From assembly GCF_002295065.1 (NCBI RefSeq), contig NZ_NSGG01000021.1, positions 1-64,000 of the forward strand: a stretch of DNA of 64,000 bases, written 5' to 3'. The notes beneath the pieces are model-generated. The model saw nothing but the letters and a program-made list of their open reading frames with translations. It had not been told where the DNA came from and made no database searches. The translations under genes and the position numbers were made by a program. The DNA is from Mesorhizobium sp. WSM3859. Lineage in GTDB: Bacteria; Pseudomonadota; Alphaproteobacteria; Rhizobiales; Rhizobiaceae. Positions 47,151 through 54,575 of this stretch are shown piece after piece. The stretch's first letter is position 1. The number at the start of each line of letters is the position of its first letter.

Positions 47151-47390
47151 ATGCAGTCTCCGGTAGAAAAGAACAAAAGCCTACTTCGGCTGTTGCCGGG
47201 CGACGCGGAACGGCAGGCGAGGCTACAGAAAATGGTCGGGCTCCGAAGCCTTCGATCCCACTGCTCTTGCCTCCGGCTCGACCCAGATGCCGAGTTTCAT
47301 GATGTGATCGACTGTTCTGCTCTGTTTGAACTGCCGAAGGTCTCGGGGACGTTACGCGATGGGAGGCCGGCGACGGGCACGCTCGCTTGA
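47151..47390 (+). CDS. Possible small hypothetical protein
   Basis: A 79-residue frame from an ATG with GAGGCGAAAAG just upstream (SPVEKNKSLLRLLPGDAERQ). No family is recognised and a competing frame exists on the other strand, so it is only a candidate. Confidence 0.28.
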   Translation: MQSPVEKNKSLLRLLPGDAERQARLQKMVGLRSLRSHCSCLRLDPDAEFHDVIDCSALFELPKVSGTLRDGRPATGTLA

Positions 47391-47479
47391 AGGATTTTCG
47401 CGACGAGTCGGCTTGAAGCCGGCAGGTGTCAGGAATTAACCCTCGTTGGTGCGGCGACCCGCTCACGAGGATCGCCACG

Positions 47480-47757
47480 ATGTCTGACAAATTGCCATTC
47501 ACAGAAAGCACGCTCGGAAGCTTGCGGCAGGCACAGGCCTATCGGTTTATTGCCTCACATGCACGCGCAGGGCGGTGCTCGATGTCGCCGCGCTGGTCAA
47601 ACGGTTCGGCCCGGACCAGCCCTGCCTTCATTGGGATCTGCTGAAAATCATCTGCTGCCACGAGTGCCGCGCTGGCGGCCGCGACGATCGGAACCTGCAG
47701 TTCACAAACCACGCGGTTACGCCGGAGCACCGGAAGGGCTGGACACCTTGCCCGTAA
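47480..47757 (+). pseudogene. Zinc-ribbon small protein, one-base frameshift
   Basis: The first frame gives MSDKLPFTESTLGSLRQAQA then loses sense. Adding one G after the CGG at about 47544-47546 continues as YCLTCTRRAVLDVAALVKRF, GPDQPCLHWDLLKIICCHEC and RDDRNLQFTNHAV, ending at TAA 47755-47757. The restored 92-residue protein has two CxxC knuckles (CLTC, CHEC) about 35 residues apart, a plausible zinc ribbon. The family has short relatives in rhizobia by general pattern, with no known function. Whether the missing G is real or a sequence error cannot be told here. Confidence 0.6.
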
Positions 47758-47765
47758 GGCGAAAG

Positions 47766-47825
47766 GGGCCTGCTCCCGTCGCCGCTGGTACATCCGCAGT
47801 CGGCGACGGAGGCCGGGAGCGGCCC
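47766..47825 (+). other. Long imperfect hairpin
   Basis: GGGCC, GCTCCC and GTCGCCG (47766-47784) pair with CGGCGAC (47801-47807), GGGAGC (47815-47820) and GGCCC (47821-47825): 18 base pairs with one single-base and one seven-base bulge around a 16-base loop. It begins eight bases after the stop of the zinc-ribbon gene. It has no T-run. It could be an RNA structure, a processing site or a REP-like palindrome. Confidence 0.5.
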
Positions 47826-48047
47826 GGCAGGCTGACGGGTACGGCCAGCAAGCGCCGGGCCTAGCCGGCGGAGGCTCGGAAGAGGAAAGAGACGGCACCG
47901 GCTCGTGCAAATATACGCGTCTGCCGAGATGATCGGTACGCATTCGTTGGCAGTAGGCCAGAATCGCATCGGCTGCGCTGGCGAGCATGGTTGCGGCACG
48001 TACCCACCGAAGGTGGGAGTAGCACACAGCCTGTCTCATCTCGGGAC

Positions 48048-48092
48048 CGAATTGCTGGCATAAATTTTGCGTCGGTCCGAATTGCTGGCAAC
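48048..48092 (+). repeat. Short direct repeat upstream of a small gene
   Basis: CCGAATTGCTGGCA occurs twice, 27 bases apart, with the second copy about 20 bases upstream of the ATG at 48107. It could be a protein-binding site or a remnant of a duplication. Confidence 0.4.
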
Positions 48093-48106
48093 GGGATCTT
48101 CTTCAC

Positions 48107-48337
48107 ATGCGATTGTCTACTCAGCCTGCGCGAAAGCCAAGATCATCACCGAAATGCATATACTCAGCACCGCTCCGGATCGACGATGTGCAGATCGACG
48201 AGAACGGCGATGTGACCGTCTCGATAGTTGCTGACGACATCTACTCGAAGAATGCGTTACAGCGCTACCAGATCACGCTGACCGAAGCCGAAATCGGCAT
48301 TCTCTCCCGCGACGTCAAACGGCGCTTGCGAGCATGA
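48107..48337 (+). CDS. Small hypothetical protein
   Basis: A 76-residue protein. The first 30 residues are basic and low in structure; the rest (IDENGDVTVSIVADDIYSKN, RYQITLTEAEIGILSRDVKR) looks like a compact alpha/beta domain. The start is uncertain because the ribosome binding site is weak. Function unknown. Confidence 0.5.
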   Translation: MRLSTQPARKPRSSPKCIYSAPLRIDDVQIDENGDVTVSIVADDIYSKNALQRYQITLTEAEIGILSRDVKRRLRA

Positions 48338-48418
48338 CACTTGCCGATAAGCCGACTTATGGATGATCAGCGTCATCCGTGATTGTGACCTTTGTCCGTA
48401 GAGGGAACAAGTCGTGCC

Positions 48419-48655
48419 ATGGCGTGTTCGGCAACCATGGAACGGTCGCCTCAACATGTGCGAATGACGGCCTTGCTCGACAAACTGCGGGAACAGGAAG
48501 AGCGGCATGCCGAACTGTTGCGCCAAACCCAGGAAGTCATCGCCAAGAGCGCTCGATTGGTCCGTGCGTCCAAAACCCTCCTTTCAAGGCCGACCCTGCA
48601 TGATGCGCCTAATGAAGGCGGACATCATCGACAAGCTATGGTGGGCGGCAGCTAG
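48419..48655 (+). CDS. Small coiled-coil protein
   Basis: A 78-residue protein; residues about 15-55 (MTALLDKLREQEERHAELLR, QTQEVIAKSARLVRASK) are a predicted coiled coil. GAGGGAA lies eleven bases upstream of the ATG. Function unknown. Its end meets the convergent gene at 48652-49017 with a four-base overlap. Confidence 0.55.
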   Translation: MACSATMERSPQHVRMTALLDKLREQEERHAELLRQTQEVIAKSARLVRASKTLLSRPTLHDAPNEGGHHRQAMVGGS

Positions 48656-49017
48656 TGAAGCGTGCTCTTCGGAGGCTTAGCTTTCAGCCCCCTCAATCTG
48701 ATTTCGTTCTGCAGCTCTAGCGCAAGCCGGACGATTGGATCGGAAATCGAGACCACGTCGTCGGTCGGACCTTGTAACAGCTGCTTCGGCGTCGCCGAAC
48801 GTGCAGATCCCTGGAGGTCCGATTTCGACAGCAATTGCGATAGGTGTTTTCGCTGGAACGCGTGAACTTCTTCCAATAGGTCCAGAAACTTCAAAGCGTC
48901 CGCAGTCGGGAGATTTTTGGAACGCAGTCGAACTATCCGTTCGTGCTGACGAACGATATGCCGCTCGCCATCCAGAACGTGGCGTCGCGCCATGCTGATG
49001 TGCTCGTGGAGAAGCAT
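48652..49017 (-). CDS. Small helical protein, paralogue of 52868-53071
   Basis: A 121-residue protein. Its N-terminal 60 residues (ARRHVLDGERHIVRQHERIV, ALKFLDLLEEVHAFQRKHLS) align well with the 67-residue protein at 52868-53071 (KRHVLLGERHIERQHAIIQH, ALELLDLFEEMQALHVAHLR). Shared features are the motif RHVL-x-GERHI-x-RQH and a second helix LDL(L/F)EE. The C-terminal 60 residues are unique here. The histidines could bind metal but this is speculation. The start is chosen at ATG 49017; the ribosome binding site is weak. Confidence 0.6.
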   Translation of the reverse strand: MLLHEHISMARRHVLDGERHIVRQHERIVRLRSKNLPTADALKFLDLLEEVHAFQRKHLSQLLSKSDLQGSARSATPKQLLQGPTDDVVSISDPIVRLALELQNEIRLRGLKAKPPKSTLH

Positions 49018-49147
49018 CGCCAACAACGCAAAGAGGTGAATGTGGTTCCTGCGGCAAGAGGGCGATCGAGGCGAGGGCGGCTTAGACCCCGGCGAGCCAA
49101 CGCCGCCTGGTTCTCTAAGCCTGCTGAACTCGCCGGTGGACGTTTGG

Positions 49148-49351
49148 CTACAGAACCGGGCGGTTTGGCTTCCTCGGTTCCGGCAAGCTGTTACACGGAT
49201 TTGCAGCCAATGCGGCTAAGCGCCAGTCTCTTTGGCACATCTCCCTTGCCAGTAGTTCATTGCGATCATCATGAGCGGTCGCTCGACCTTTCTTCGCGGC
49301 AAGCAGATAGTCGGCTCTGTTCGTTCGAAAGTCTTCTTTGTTCGCAGACAT
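49148..49351 (-). CDS. Small protein, intact copy of the gene broken at 4590-4785
   Basis: A 67-residue protein, MSANKEDFRTNRADYLLAAK onwards, with RDWRLAALAANPCNSLPEPR near the end. GGGAGGAAAC lies directly upstream of the ATG. The gene and about 120 bases of leader are duplicated in inverted orientation at 4490-4800, where the copy is frameshifted. The leader contains two GATATATCG-like blocks (49422-49475) that could pair as a stem. Function unknown; no membrane segment or known motif. Confidence 0.7.
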   Translation of the reverse strand: MSANKEDFRTNRADYLLAAKKGRATAHDDRNELLAREMCQRDWRLAALAANPCNSLPEPRKPNRPVL

Positions 49352-49539
49352 CGTTTCCTCCCGGATTTCCGCAGGCATTGCCCTCCTTCTGGCCTGACGG
49401 GGAGACACACTAGCTGCCGATATATCGCGCGAGTCCACCAATTGGAGGATTGTGTAGAACGATATATCCGGGCAGCGGGCTGCCGACCTCTAGGCGGTGT
49501 AGACAGCGGCGCGACCGCAGCCTGCGTGGTCTTAACATT

Positions 49540-49643
49540 TGTAGGCGCGCTTCGCCGCCTGGTGAGCGCATGATCACATTCTTGGCCCACGTGCCGGGCC
49601 GAGACCCCACTTCACCCGCTGGCTCCGGCCGGCGGGCTTTTTG
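49540..49643 (+). repeat. Terminator-like repeated element, copy 2
   Basis: It matches copy 1 at 44683-44766, with about 18 extra bases (GAGACCCCACTTCACCC) inserted in the hairpin region. It ends GGCTCCGGCCGGCGGGCTTTTTG. It lies between the divergent small genes at 49148-49351 and 49678-49800, an odd place for an ordinary terminator of either. Confidence 0.55.
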
Positions 49644-49677
49644 TCGCCTTGCGCGACTAAACTGGGCAGCCGGCAGC

Positions 49678-49800
49678 GTGAGCACCGATAAGAAATCGAG
49701 ACGCCTCTGGATCGCCATTAGCATCCTCATTGCTGGGCTTGTGCTCATCCTGCTAGTTGGCCTCGCATACGCCGTGCTGATCCAACATCCTGCCGGATAA
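49678..49800 (+). CDS. Small single-pass membrane protein
   Basis: A 40-residue protein from a GTG: a short basic head (STDKKSRRLW) then a hydrophobic helix IAISILIAGLVLILLVGLAY. It would sit in the inner membrane with the basic end inside. Too short for family assignment; the start codon and weak ribosome binding site leave some doubt. Confidence 0.5.
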   Translation: MSTDKKSRRLWIAISILIAGLVLILLVGLAYAVLIQHPAG

Positions 49801-50048
49801 GAAGCTTTCATTTAAGCGTAATGCCGGGCGAAATTTCGGCCGCTACATCAAATGCGCGTGGTCCCACCGATTGCCGGTTCGGTTCAGACCTTGCATGCGA
49901 GCTCCCGCCTTGATGCTGGCGGCACGGCAACCCGCGGAGATCAGGAAGGTTTCAGGTCATCAGTCCTATGGCGGCTTCAGGGCGAGGGCAACTAGGCAGC
50001 CAGGTTCAGTGTTCGGCCGGCCGTGTAGGCAACAGTTCGTACGAATTC

Positions 50049-50240
50049 CTATTTTGGTGTGCGCCGAGTTGAACTCGGCTTGGTGTCGGCTTCGGCGGTG
50101 CGGCGTTGAGATTCGCGGGCCAAACGCGCCTCCCTCAGCCGGGCAGTCTTCGCTGCGCGCTCTTCCCGCTCCGTATGCATGATCTCGTCAGCCGCACGCC
50201 TTGCTCGTTCGTCCCGATCATTGTTCGCTCGACTACTCAT
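50049..50240 (-). CDS. Small charged helical protein, related to 53776-54006
   Basis: A 63-residue protein rich in Arg and Glu. ARRAADEIMHTEREERAAKT and ARLREARLARE correspond to QAARDILDKETADRESKTQR and LKLARLAKE in the protein at 53776-54006. The ATG at 50240 has GGAAG upstream. Proteins of this type are numerous in rhizobial genomes and sometimes labelled transcriptional regulators, but no DNA-binding fold is evident. Confidence 0.6.
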   Translation of the reverse strand: MSSRANNDRDERARRAADEIMHTEREERAAKTARLREARLARESQRRTAEADTKPSSTRRTPK

Positions 50241-50879
50241 CTTACTTCCGCTCCAACACTCACCAACAACGCTCGGCCAGACCGCTCGTTCCTCCGGCCG
50301 GATGTGCTGAACAAGGCCGCGCAGCGGAAGCGCCCGCCTTCGTGGTTTTGGTCAGGCGGTGACGCGGCCGAGTGTCGGGGTGCCTCGGATCACGCGAATG
50401 TTTCAATGGCCAGATTCACCTTGGTTAGGGCGAAGGATGATCAAACCTGCACCAATGGGGTGCCCATCTTGGCAGGCAAGTGGGTAAGCGCGGACCACGG
50501 TCGTTGAGTTTTGAGTACGACTGTGGCTCGAGCCTTCGGGCCGGGAGAGTGTGCAAGGAGGATGCTTTGACGCTCGGAGCAAATCGTCCGGAGAGCGGAG
50601 GCGCGCCCACCTATAGCTGCTCCGCCATGGCGGGCAATTGAGCTGCTCGAATGTAGCGGAGCGATAGGTCATAACCGGGTGCGCTCAACTGTCGGACAAC
50701 AGCCAAGGACGAGCCGCTAAATCCAACTCAAAATGTGGGGTGAAATGAGGGTTTTGAAGACGATGATTATGAAATTTGCAGGTGATTAAATGCCGTAGCA
50801 GCAGGCGGATTATAATCTCTCACGATTAATTTCGCGAGCGAATCGGAGGCTGTGCGGAAACTCGGCCACGGCAAAGAGG
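50241..50879. other. Intergenic, nothing recognised
   Basis: About 640 bases upstream of the HWE kinase. A/T-richer near 50720-50830. No gene or clear signal is identified. Confidence 0.4.
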
Positions 50880-52391
50880 ATGGGAACAATGTGGGCATTC
50901 TGCAGTTTGGCGTTCATCCATGCTGAAGGTCGGTTATTTGGCCGCGAGTGCGTGCCGGCCATGAGCCGGAGACCGCGCGTGCAAAATGGTGACAAACAAG
51001 ACGAACAAGGCGAAGGTCAGCGGCCGCTCAGTGACAGCGACCTATTGCGGCTCATCTTTGACAGCGCGACCGACTTTGCGATCTTCACCACTGATCCCAA
51101 CGGGATCACCACAAGCTGGAACGTGGGTGCCGAACGCGTGCTTGGCTATGCCGATGACGAGATCATCGGGAAGTCTGCCGATGTAGCCTTTCCTCCGGAG
51201 GAGGGCGGAGTTAGCGCCGCCGCAGAGGAGCGCCGGATCGCACTCGCCGAAGGGCGAGCCGAGGACGAGCGCTGGCAGATGAAGAAGGACGGCACGCGGT
51301 TCTGGGCGTCGGGGCTGCTGATGCCGCTCGCGGACAGAACCCAAGGTTTCGTCAAAATACTACGCAACCGGACCGCCCAGCACCGTGCCGAAAAACAGCT
51401 TCAGCAGAGCGAAGAGTTATTCCGCGTCCTCGCAACCAATGTCCCGCAGCTAGTCTTCCGCTCGAAGGCAAACGGTGACCGGACCTGGGGTAGTCCACAG
51501 TGGAGTGTCTTCACGGGCTTTTCCTTTGCAGAGAGCGTCGGCTTCGGCTGGCTCGATGCCGTCTATCCTGAGGATCACGACGCGACGATGATGGCCTGGG
51601 CTGAGGCGCCGACCAAAGGCGAATACTATTGCGAGCACCGCATCCGCCGATCGGTCGATGGCGAGCACCGCTGGCACCAGACCCGTGCCGTGCCGTTGGA
51701 CTACGCCAGCGGCACGGCACCCGAATGGGTCGGCACCTCAACCGACATCCACGACCTACGCACGCTGAAGGACCAGCAGAAGGTGCTTTTGGCCGAGCTT
51801 CAGCACCGTACGCGCAACCTCATCGCGGTTGTCCAATCACTCGCACGGCAGACGATGAGGTCAAGCGCGTCGTTGGACGAGTTTGCCGAGGATTACGAGA
51901 GCCGGTTACGCGCGCTTTCGCGCGTGCAAGGATTGCTCGCGCGCGCCGACCATCAGCCAATCGACCTGCGCGAACTGATCGAAGGCGAGCTCCACGCGCA
52001 CGGCGATGGAAGCGTGGACGGGGGCAACGTCACGATCGAGGGGCCGGCGACGTCGTTGCCGGCGATCTCAGCGCAATCCGTTGCGCTAGCGCTGCACGAG
52101 CTCGCGACGAACGCGGTGAAGTACGGCGCTCTTCACCAGCCGTCGGGCCGGCTCGCCGTTAGCTGGAACATAGAGCACGACGGGTCGAAGGCACGCGCGA
52201 GACTTGAATGGCTCGAGAGCGGCGTCACGATGCCGGAGGGCGGCCCCACGCGGAAGGGCTACGGCAGTGAATTGCTCGAGCGGGCGCTTCCCTACGAACT
52301 CGGCGCTAAAACTAAGATCGAGTTCGGATCGGACGGGGTGCGCTACGAGATCGTCGTGCCGGTGACCAAGGATGAGAAGCAACATGGATGA
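50880..52391 (+). CDS. PAS-PAS-HWE/HisKA_2 sensor histidine kinase
   Basis: About 500 residues, soluble. First PAS at about residues 52-165 (LIFDSATDFAIFTTDPNGIT, NVGAERVLGY), second PAS at about 175-300 (FRVLATNVPQLVFRSKANGD, WGSPQWSVFTGFS). The kinase core has the H box LAELQHRTRNLIAVVQSLAR, the N box ALALHELATNAVKYGAL and the W-x-E element in LEWLESG that names the HWE family. Several starts are possible: ATG 50880, 50889 and 50961. The first PAS carries no Cys of LOV type, so light sensing is unlikely. It overlaps the next gene, a lone receiver, by eight bases, forming a two-component pair of the kind linked to general stress or cell-envelope responses in alphaproteobacteria. Confidence 0.88.
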   Translation: MGTMWAFCSLAFIHAEGRLFGRECVPAMSRRPRVQNGDKQDEQGEGQRPLSDSDLLRLIFDSATDFAIFTTDPNGITTSWNVGAERVLGYADDEIIGKSADVAFPPEEGGVSAAAEERRIALAEGRAEDERWQMKKDGTRFWASGLLMPLADRTQGFVKILRNRTAQHRAEKQLQQSEELFRVLATNVPQLVFRSKANGDRTWGSPQWSVFTGFSFAESVGFGWLDAVYPEDHDATMMAWAEAPTKGEYYCEHRIRRSVDGEHRWHQTRAVPLDYASGTAPEWVGTSTDIHDLRTLKDQQKVLLAELQHRTRNLIAVVQSLARQTMRSSASLDEFAEDYESRLRALSRVQGLLARADHQPIDLRELIEGELHAHGDGSVDGGNVTIEGPATSLPAISAQSVALALHELATNAVKYGALHQPSGRLAVSWNIEHDGSKARARLEWLESGVTMPEGGPTRKGYGSELLERALPYELGAKTKIEFGSDGVRYEIVVPVTKDEKQHG

Positions 52392-52755
52392 GCCGCAGCC
52401 CGATGCCCTGCGGGGCCGCTGTCTTCTTGTGGTCGAGGACGAGTACACGATCGCTGCCGACCTCGCCAGGGCGCTGGAAGGCAGAGGCGCGAACGTAATC
52501 GGCCCGGTGGGCTCAATCGAGGATGCGCTGGAGCTGCTCGGGGCGGAGGACCGGATCGACGGCGCCGTGCTCGACATCAACCTGCGCGGCGAACGCGCCT
52601 ACCCTATCGCAGACGCGCTGCGCGAACGTGAAGTGCCCTTCATCTTTGCCACGGGTTACGATGCCTGGTCCATCCCTGAAGCGTACGCCGAAGTGCCGCG
52701 CGTCGAGAAGCCGGTAGACACCCGAGCGCTCGCACGCCTTCTATCGCTAAGCTAG
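52384..52755 (+). CDS. Single-domain response regulator
   Basis: A 123-residue CheY-like protein. The acidic pair is in CLLVVEDEYTIAADLARALE, the phosphoacceptor Asp in DGAVLDINLRGERAYPIADA, the switch Thr region in PFIFATGYD, and the Lys in VEKPVD. There is no output domain. It is the cognate partner of the HWE kinase whose gene it overlaps; AAGGATGAG upstream serves as ribosome binding site. Receivers of this subtype (DINLRGE) are typical partners of HWE kinases. Confidence 0.9.
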   Translation: MDEPQPDALRGRCLLVVEDEYTIAADLARALEGRGANVIGPVGSIEDALELLGAEDRIDGAVLDINLRGERAYPIADALREREVPFIFATGYDAWSIPEAYAEVPRVEKPVDTRALARLLSLS

Positions 52756-52867
52756 TCGTCGCGGTGCCTGTTCCACAGGCGGCCCTTCGTCTGTCGGGGT
52801 CGGCCAGCTGCGTGGCGGCATTCGACTTTCACCGTGTAAAGGCGTACGGTCCCCTCCCAGGGACCAG

Positions 52868-53071
52868 ATGGTTACCCCTGAAACCCTGCTTGAAATACTG
52901 AAGCGCCACGTTCTGCTGGGAGAGCGTCACATAGAGCGCCAGCACGCTATTATTCAGCACCTCACAGAGCTAGGCGCTCCGATCAAGCAGGCACTGGAAT
53001 TGCTCGATTTGTTCGAAGAGATGCAGGCGTTACACGTCGCCCATCTGAGGCGGCTGGAAAGGGCGTCTTAG
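52868..53071 (+). CDS. Small helical protein, paralogue of 48652-49017
   Basis: A 67-residue protein: TPETLLEILKRHVLLGERHI, then ALELLDLFEEMQALHVAHLR. See the alignment with the N-terminal part of the protein at 48652-49017. AGGGA lies five bases before the ATG. Function unknown. Confidence 0.65.
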   Translation: MVTPETLLEILKRHVLLGERHIERQHAIIQHLTELGAPIKQALELLDLFEEMQALHVAHLRRLERAS

Positions 53072-53460
53072 TCCTGCAACTTAGATGAATGTGGGAACGC
53101 CACGCTCTGCCGTATGCGGAGCAGTCCGCGTCATTGGAGCCATCATGAGGGTTTTGGGCGCCAGCCCGGATCATGGCCCGCGCTATCGCCAGCTCTGTTT
53201 CGACCCTTGCATTTTCCTTCTGCGTCAGGCGATCAGCCGCCGCAGCACGCGCTTGGCGAACAGTCCGGCCGTTTAAATTGTCGTTGTAAACGAGCGCCTT
53301 GCGTGGAAGGTGATTCAACCCTATATGTCAATTATCGATGTTTGCTGTTGAATTTGTTTTTGCGCTCCGGCGCCCGACGATATCCTCTCAAATTCGATCA
53401 ATGTGACGTTTGGTATGTCGCCAGACGCAGATTTCTATGCCGATTTGAAAGGAAATCGCC
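53072..53460. other. Leader region of the cold-shock gene
   Basis: About 390 bases. The last 150 bases may form the long 5' untranslated region usual for cold-shock genes. A minus-strand frame (52983-53318, RAAAADRLTQKENARVETEL) looks slightly protein-like but starts at TTG without a ribosome binding site and is not called. Confidence 0.4.
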
Positions 53461-53670
53461 ATGAATACTGGAACCGTAAAGTTCTTCAACACGACCAAGG
53501 GCTTCGGCTTTATCGCTCCTGAAACGGGCGGCGCGGACGTGTTTGTCCATATCTCGGCTGTAGAGCGCGCCGGTATGCGTACAATCGTTGAAGGCCAGAA
53601 ACTGAACTTCGATGTCGTGCAGGACCGCCGTAACGGTAAGAGCGCGGCCGAGAATCTTCAGGCCGCTTAA
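53461..53670 (+). CDS. cspA: Cold-shock protein, CspA family
   Basis: A 69-residue single cold-shock domain: TGTVKFFNTTKGFGFIAPET with RNP1 (KGFGFI) and VFVHISAVE with RNP2 (VFVHIS). The aromatic residues for nucleic-acid binding are kept. It binds single-stranded RNA or DNA and probably acts as an RNA chaperone; whether it is cold-induced cannot be told. AAAGGAAA lies upstream of the ATG and a good terminator follows at 53731. Confidence 0.93.
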   Translation: MNTGTVKFFNTTKGFGFIAPETGGADVFVHISAVERAGMRTIVEGQKLNFDVVQDRRNGKSAAENLQAA

Positions 53671-53730
53671 AGGAATCGCTCCTGGCCTTGACCACGGATG
53701 TACTGGCAATGGCCGTTGATGGTTTTCGAA

Positions 53731-53760
53731 AGGTCGGGCTCGCCCGGCCTTTTTTGTTTT
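53731..53760 (+). terminator. Rho-independent terminator after cspA
   Basis: AGGTCGGG pairs with CCCGGCCT (one G-T pair) around a CTCG loop, followed by TTTTTTGTTTT. It lies 60 bases after the cspA stop. Confidence 0.8.
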
Positions 53761-53775
53761 AAGGATGATCTACAA

Positions 53776-54006
53776 ATGTATAGTGCAATTGCAGAAGCGG
53801 CGTTCAAGCCCAAGCCGACCGTAAGGGAAAGCAAGGGCGATGCGACCACACAAGCTGCCCGAGACATATTGGACAAAGAGACCGCAGATCGCGAGTCGAA
53901 GACACAGCGGCTCAAGCTGGCGCGCCTCGCCAAAGAAGCTGCAGAGCCTGTCGCTTCGCCAAAACTGAAACGCGCTTTGGCGAGAGGCGTCCGTCGCCGG
54001 GCTTAA
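53776..54006 (+). CDS. Small charged helical protein, related to 50049-50240
   Basis: A 76-residue basic protein. The middle (QAARDILDKETADRESKTQR, LKLARLAKE) matches the protein at 50049-50240. The C-terminus is strongly basic (KLKRALARGVRRRA). AAGGATGA precedes the ATG by seven bases. Function unknown. Confidence 0.62.
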   Translation: MYSAIAEAAFKPKPTVRESKGDATTQAARDILDKETADRESKTQRLKLARLAKEAAEPVASPKLKRALARGVRRRA

Positions 54007-54103
54007 CCAGATAACATCGGGCGAGAGCCTGGTGAGGGACGTAACGTGTGGGAAGGTGACCGCGCGAGCAAATTTCAATCACCAGCACCCCCGGCGGAAA
54101 ACG

Positions 54104-54406
54104 ATGGACCATAAGTATTCGAACGCGCGAGGTCATTTCTTCGCGGCGGTAAGGGCGCTGGCTGCTTCGTCAGACAGCATTCAAGCCCGGCTGATCGACG
54201 CGAACGAGAGCATCCTGAACGTGACCCTTGACGAGTTTGAAGGCGATCGGGAGCTCAAGATCAAGTTTGCACGCATTCTCGACCTCCTTGCCGTTGACGA
54301 CGATGACATCGTCTCCACTGTAGTCGAAACAGCGGCGCACATGACAGATTTTGAAGCTGTAAAAGTTGCGGACCTAATCTGTGACTTTTGCTTCGAGCTG
54401 ATTTGA
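54104..54406 (+). CDS. Small hypothetical protein
   Basis: A 100-residue acidic helical protein starting MDHKYSNARGHFFAAVRALA, with LDEFEGDRELKIKFARILDL and ending LICDFCFELI. GGCGGAAAA lies upstream of the ATG; a longer frame from 54032 is not supported. Function unknown. Confidence 0.6.
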   Translation: MDHKYSNARGHFFAAVRALAASSDSIQARLIDANESILNVTLDEFEGDRELKIKFARILDLLAVDDDDIVSTVVETAAHMTDFEAVKVADLICDFCFELI

Positions 54407-54575
54407 ACTGGCCCCGGCGATTGTCGCCCGCTCGGCTTCTGCGTATTGGTGCCATAGCTCCGCGATATCCAAGGAGACTGGCCTGCCAAGGCAGCAAGCT
54501 AATCGACCGCAGTGTCATGCGATTGTGAGCCGCGCCCTTGAGTATTAGGATGATCCCGATAACCGCGGAGCCCCC

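Noticed and set aside
47539..48039. 166-codon minus-strand frame
   Set aside because: Opposes the mended zinc-ribbon gene and crosses the hairpin; no motifs.
52983..53318. 111-codon minus-strand frame upstream of cspA
   Set aside because: TTG start without ribosome binding site, overlaps the supported small gene at 52868-53071.
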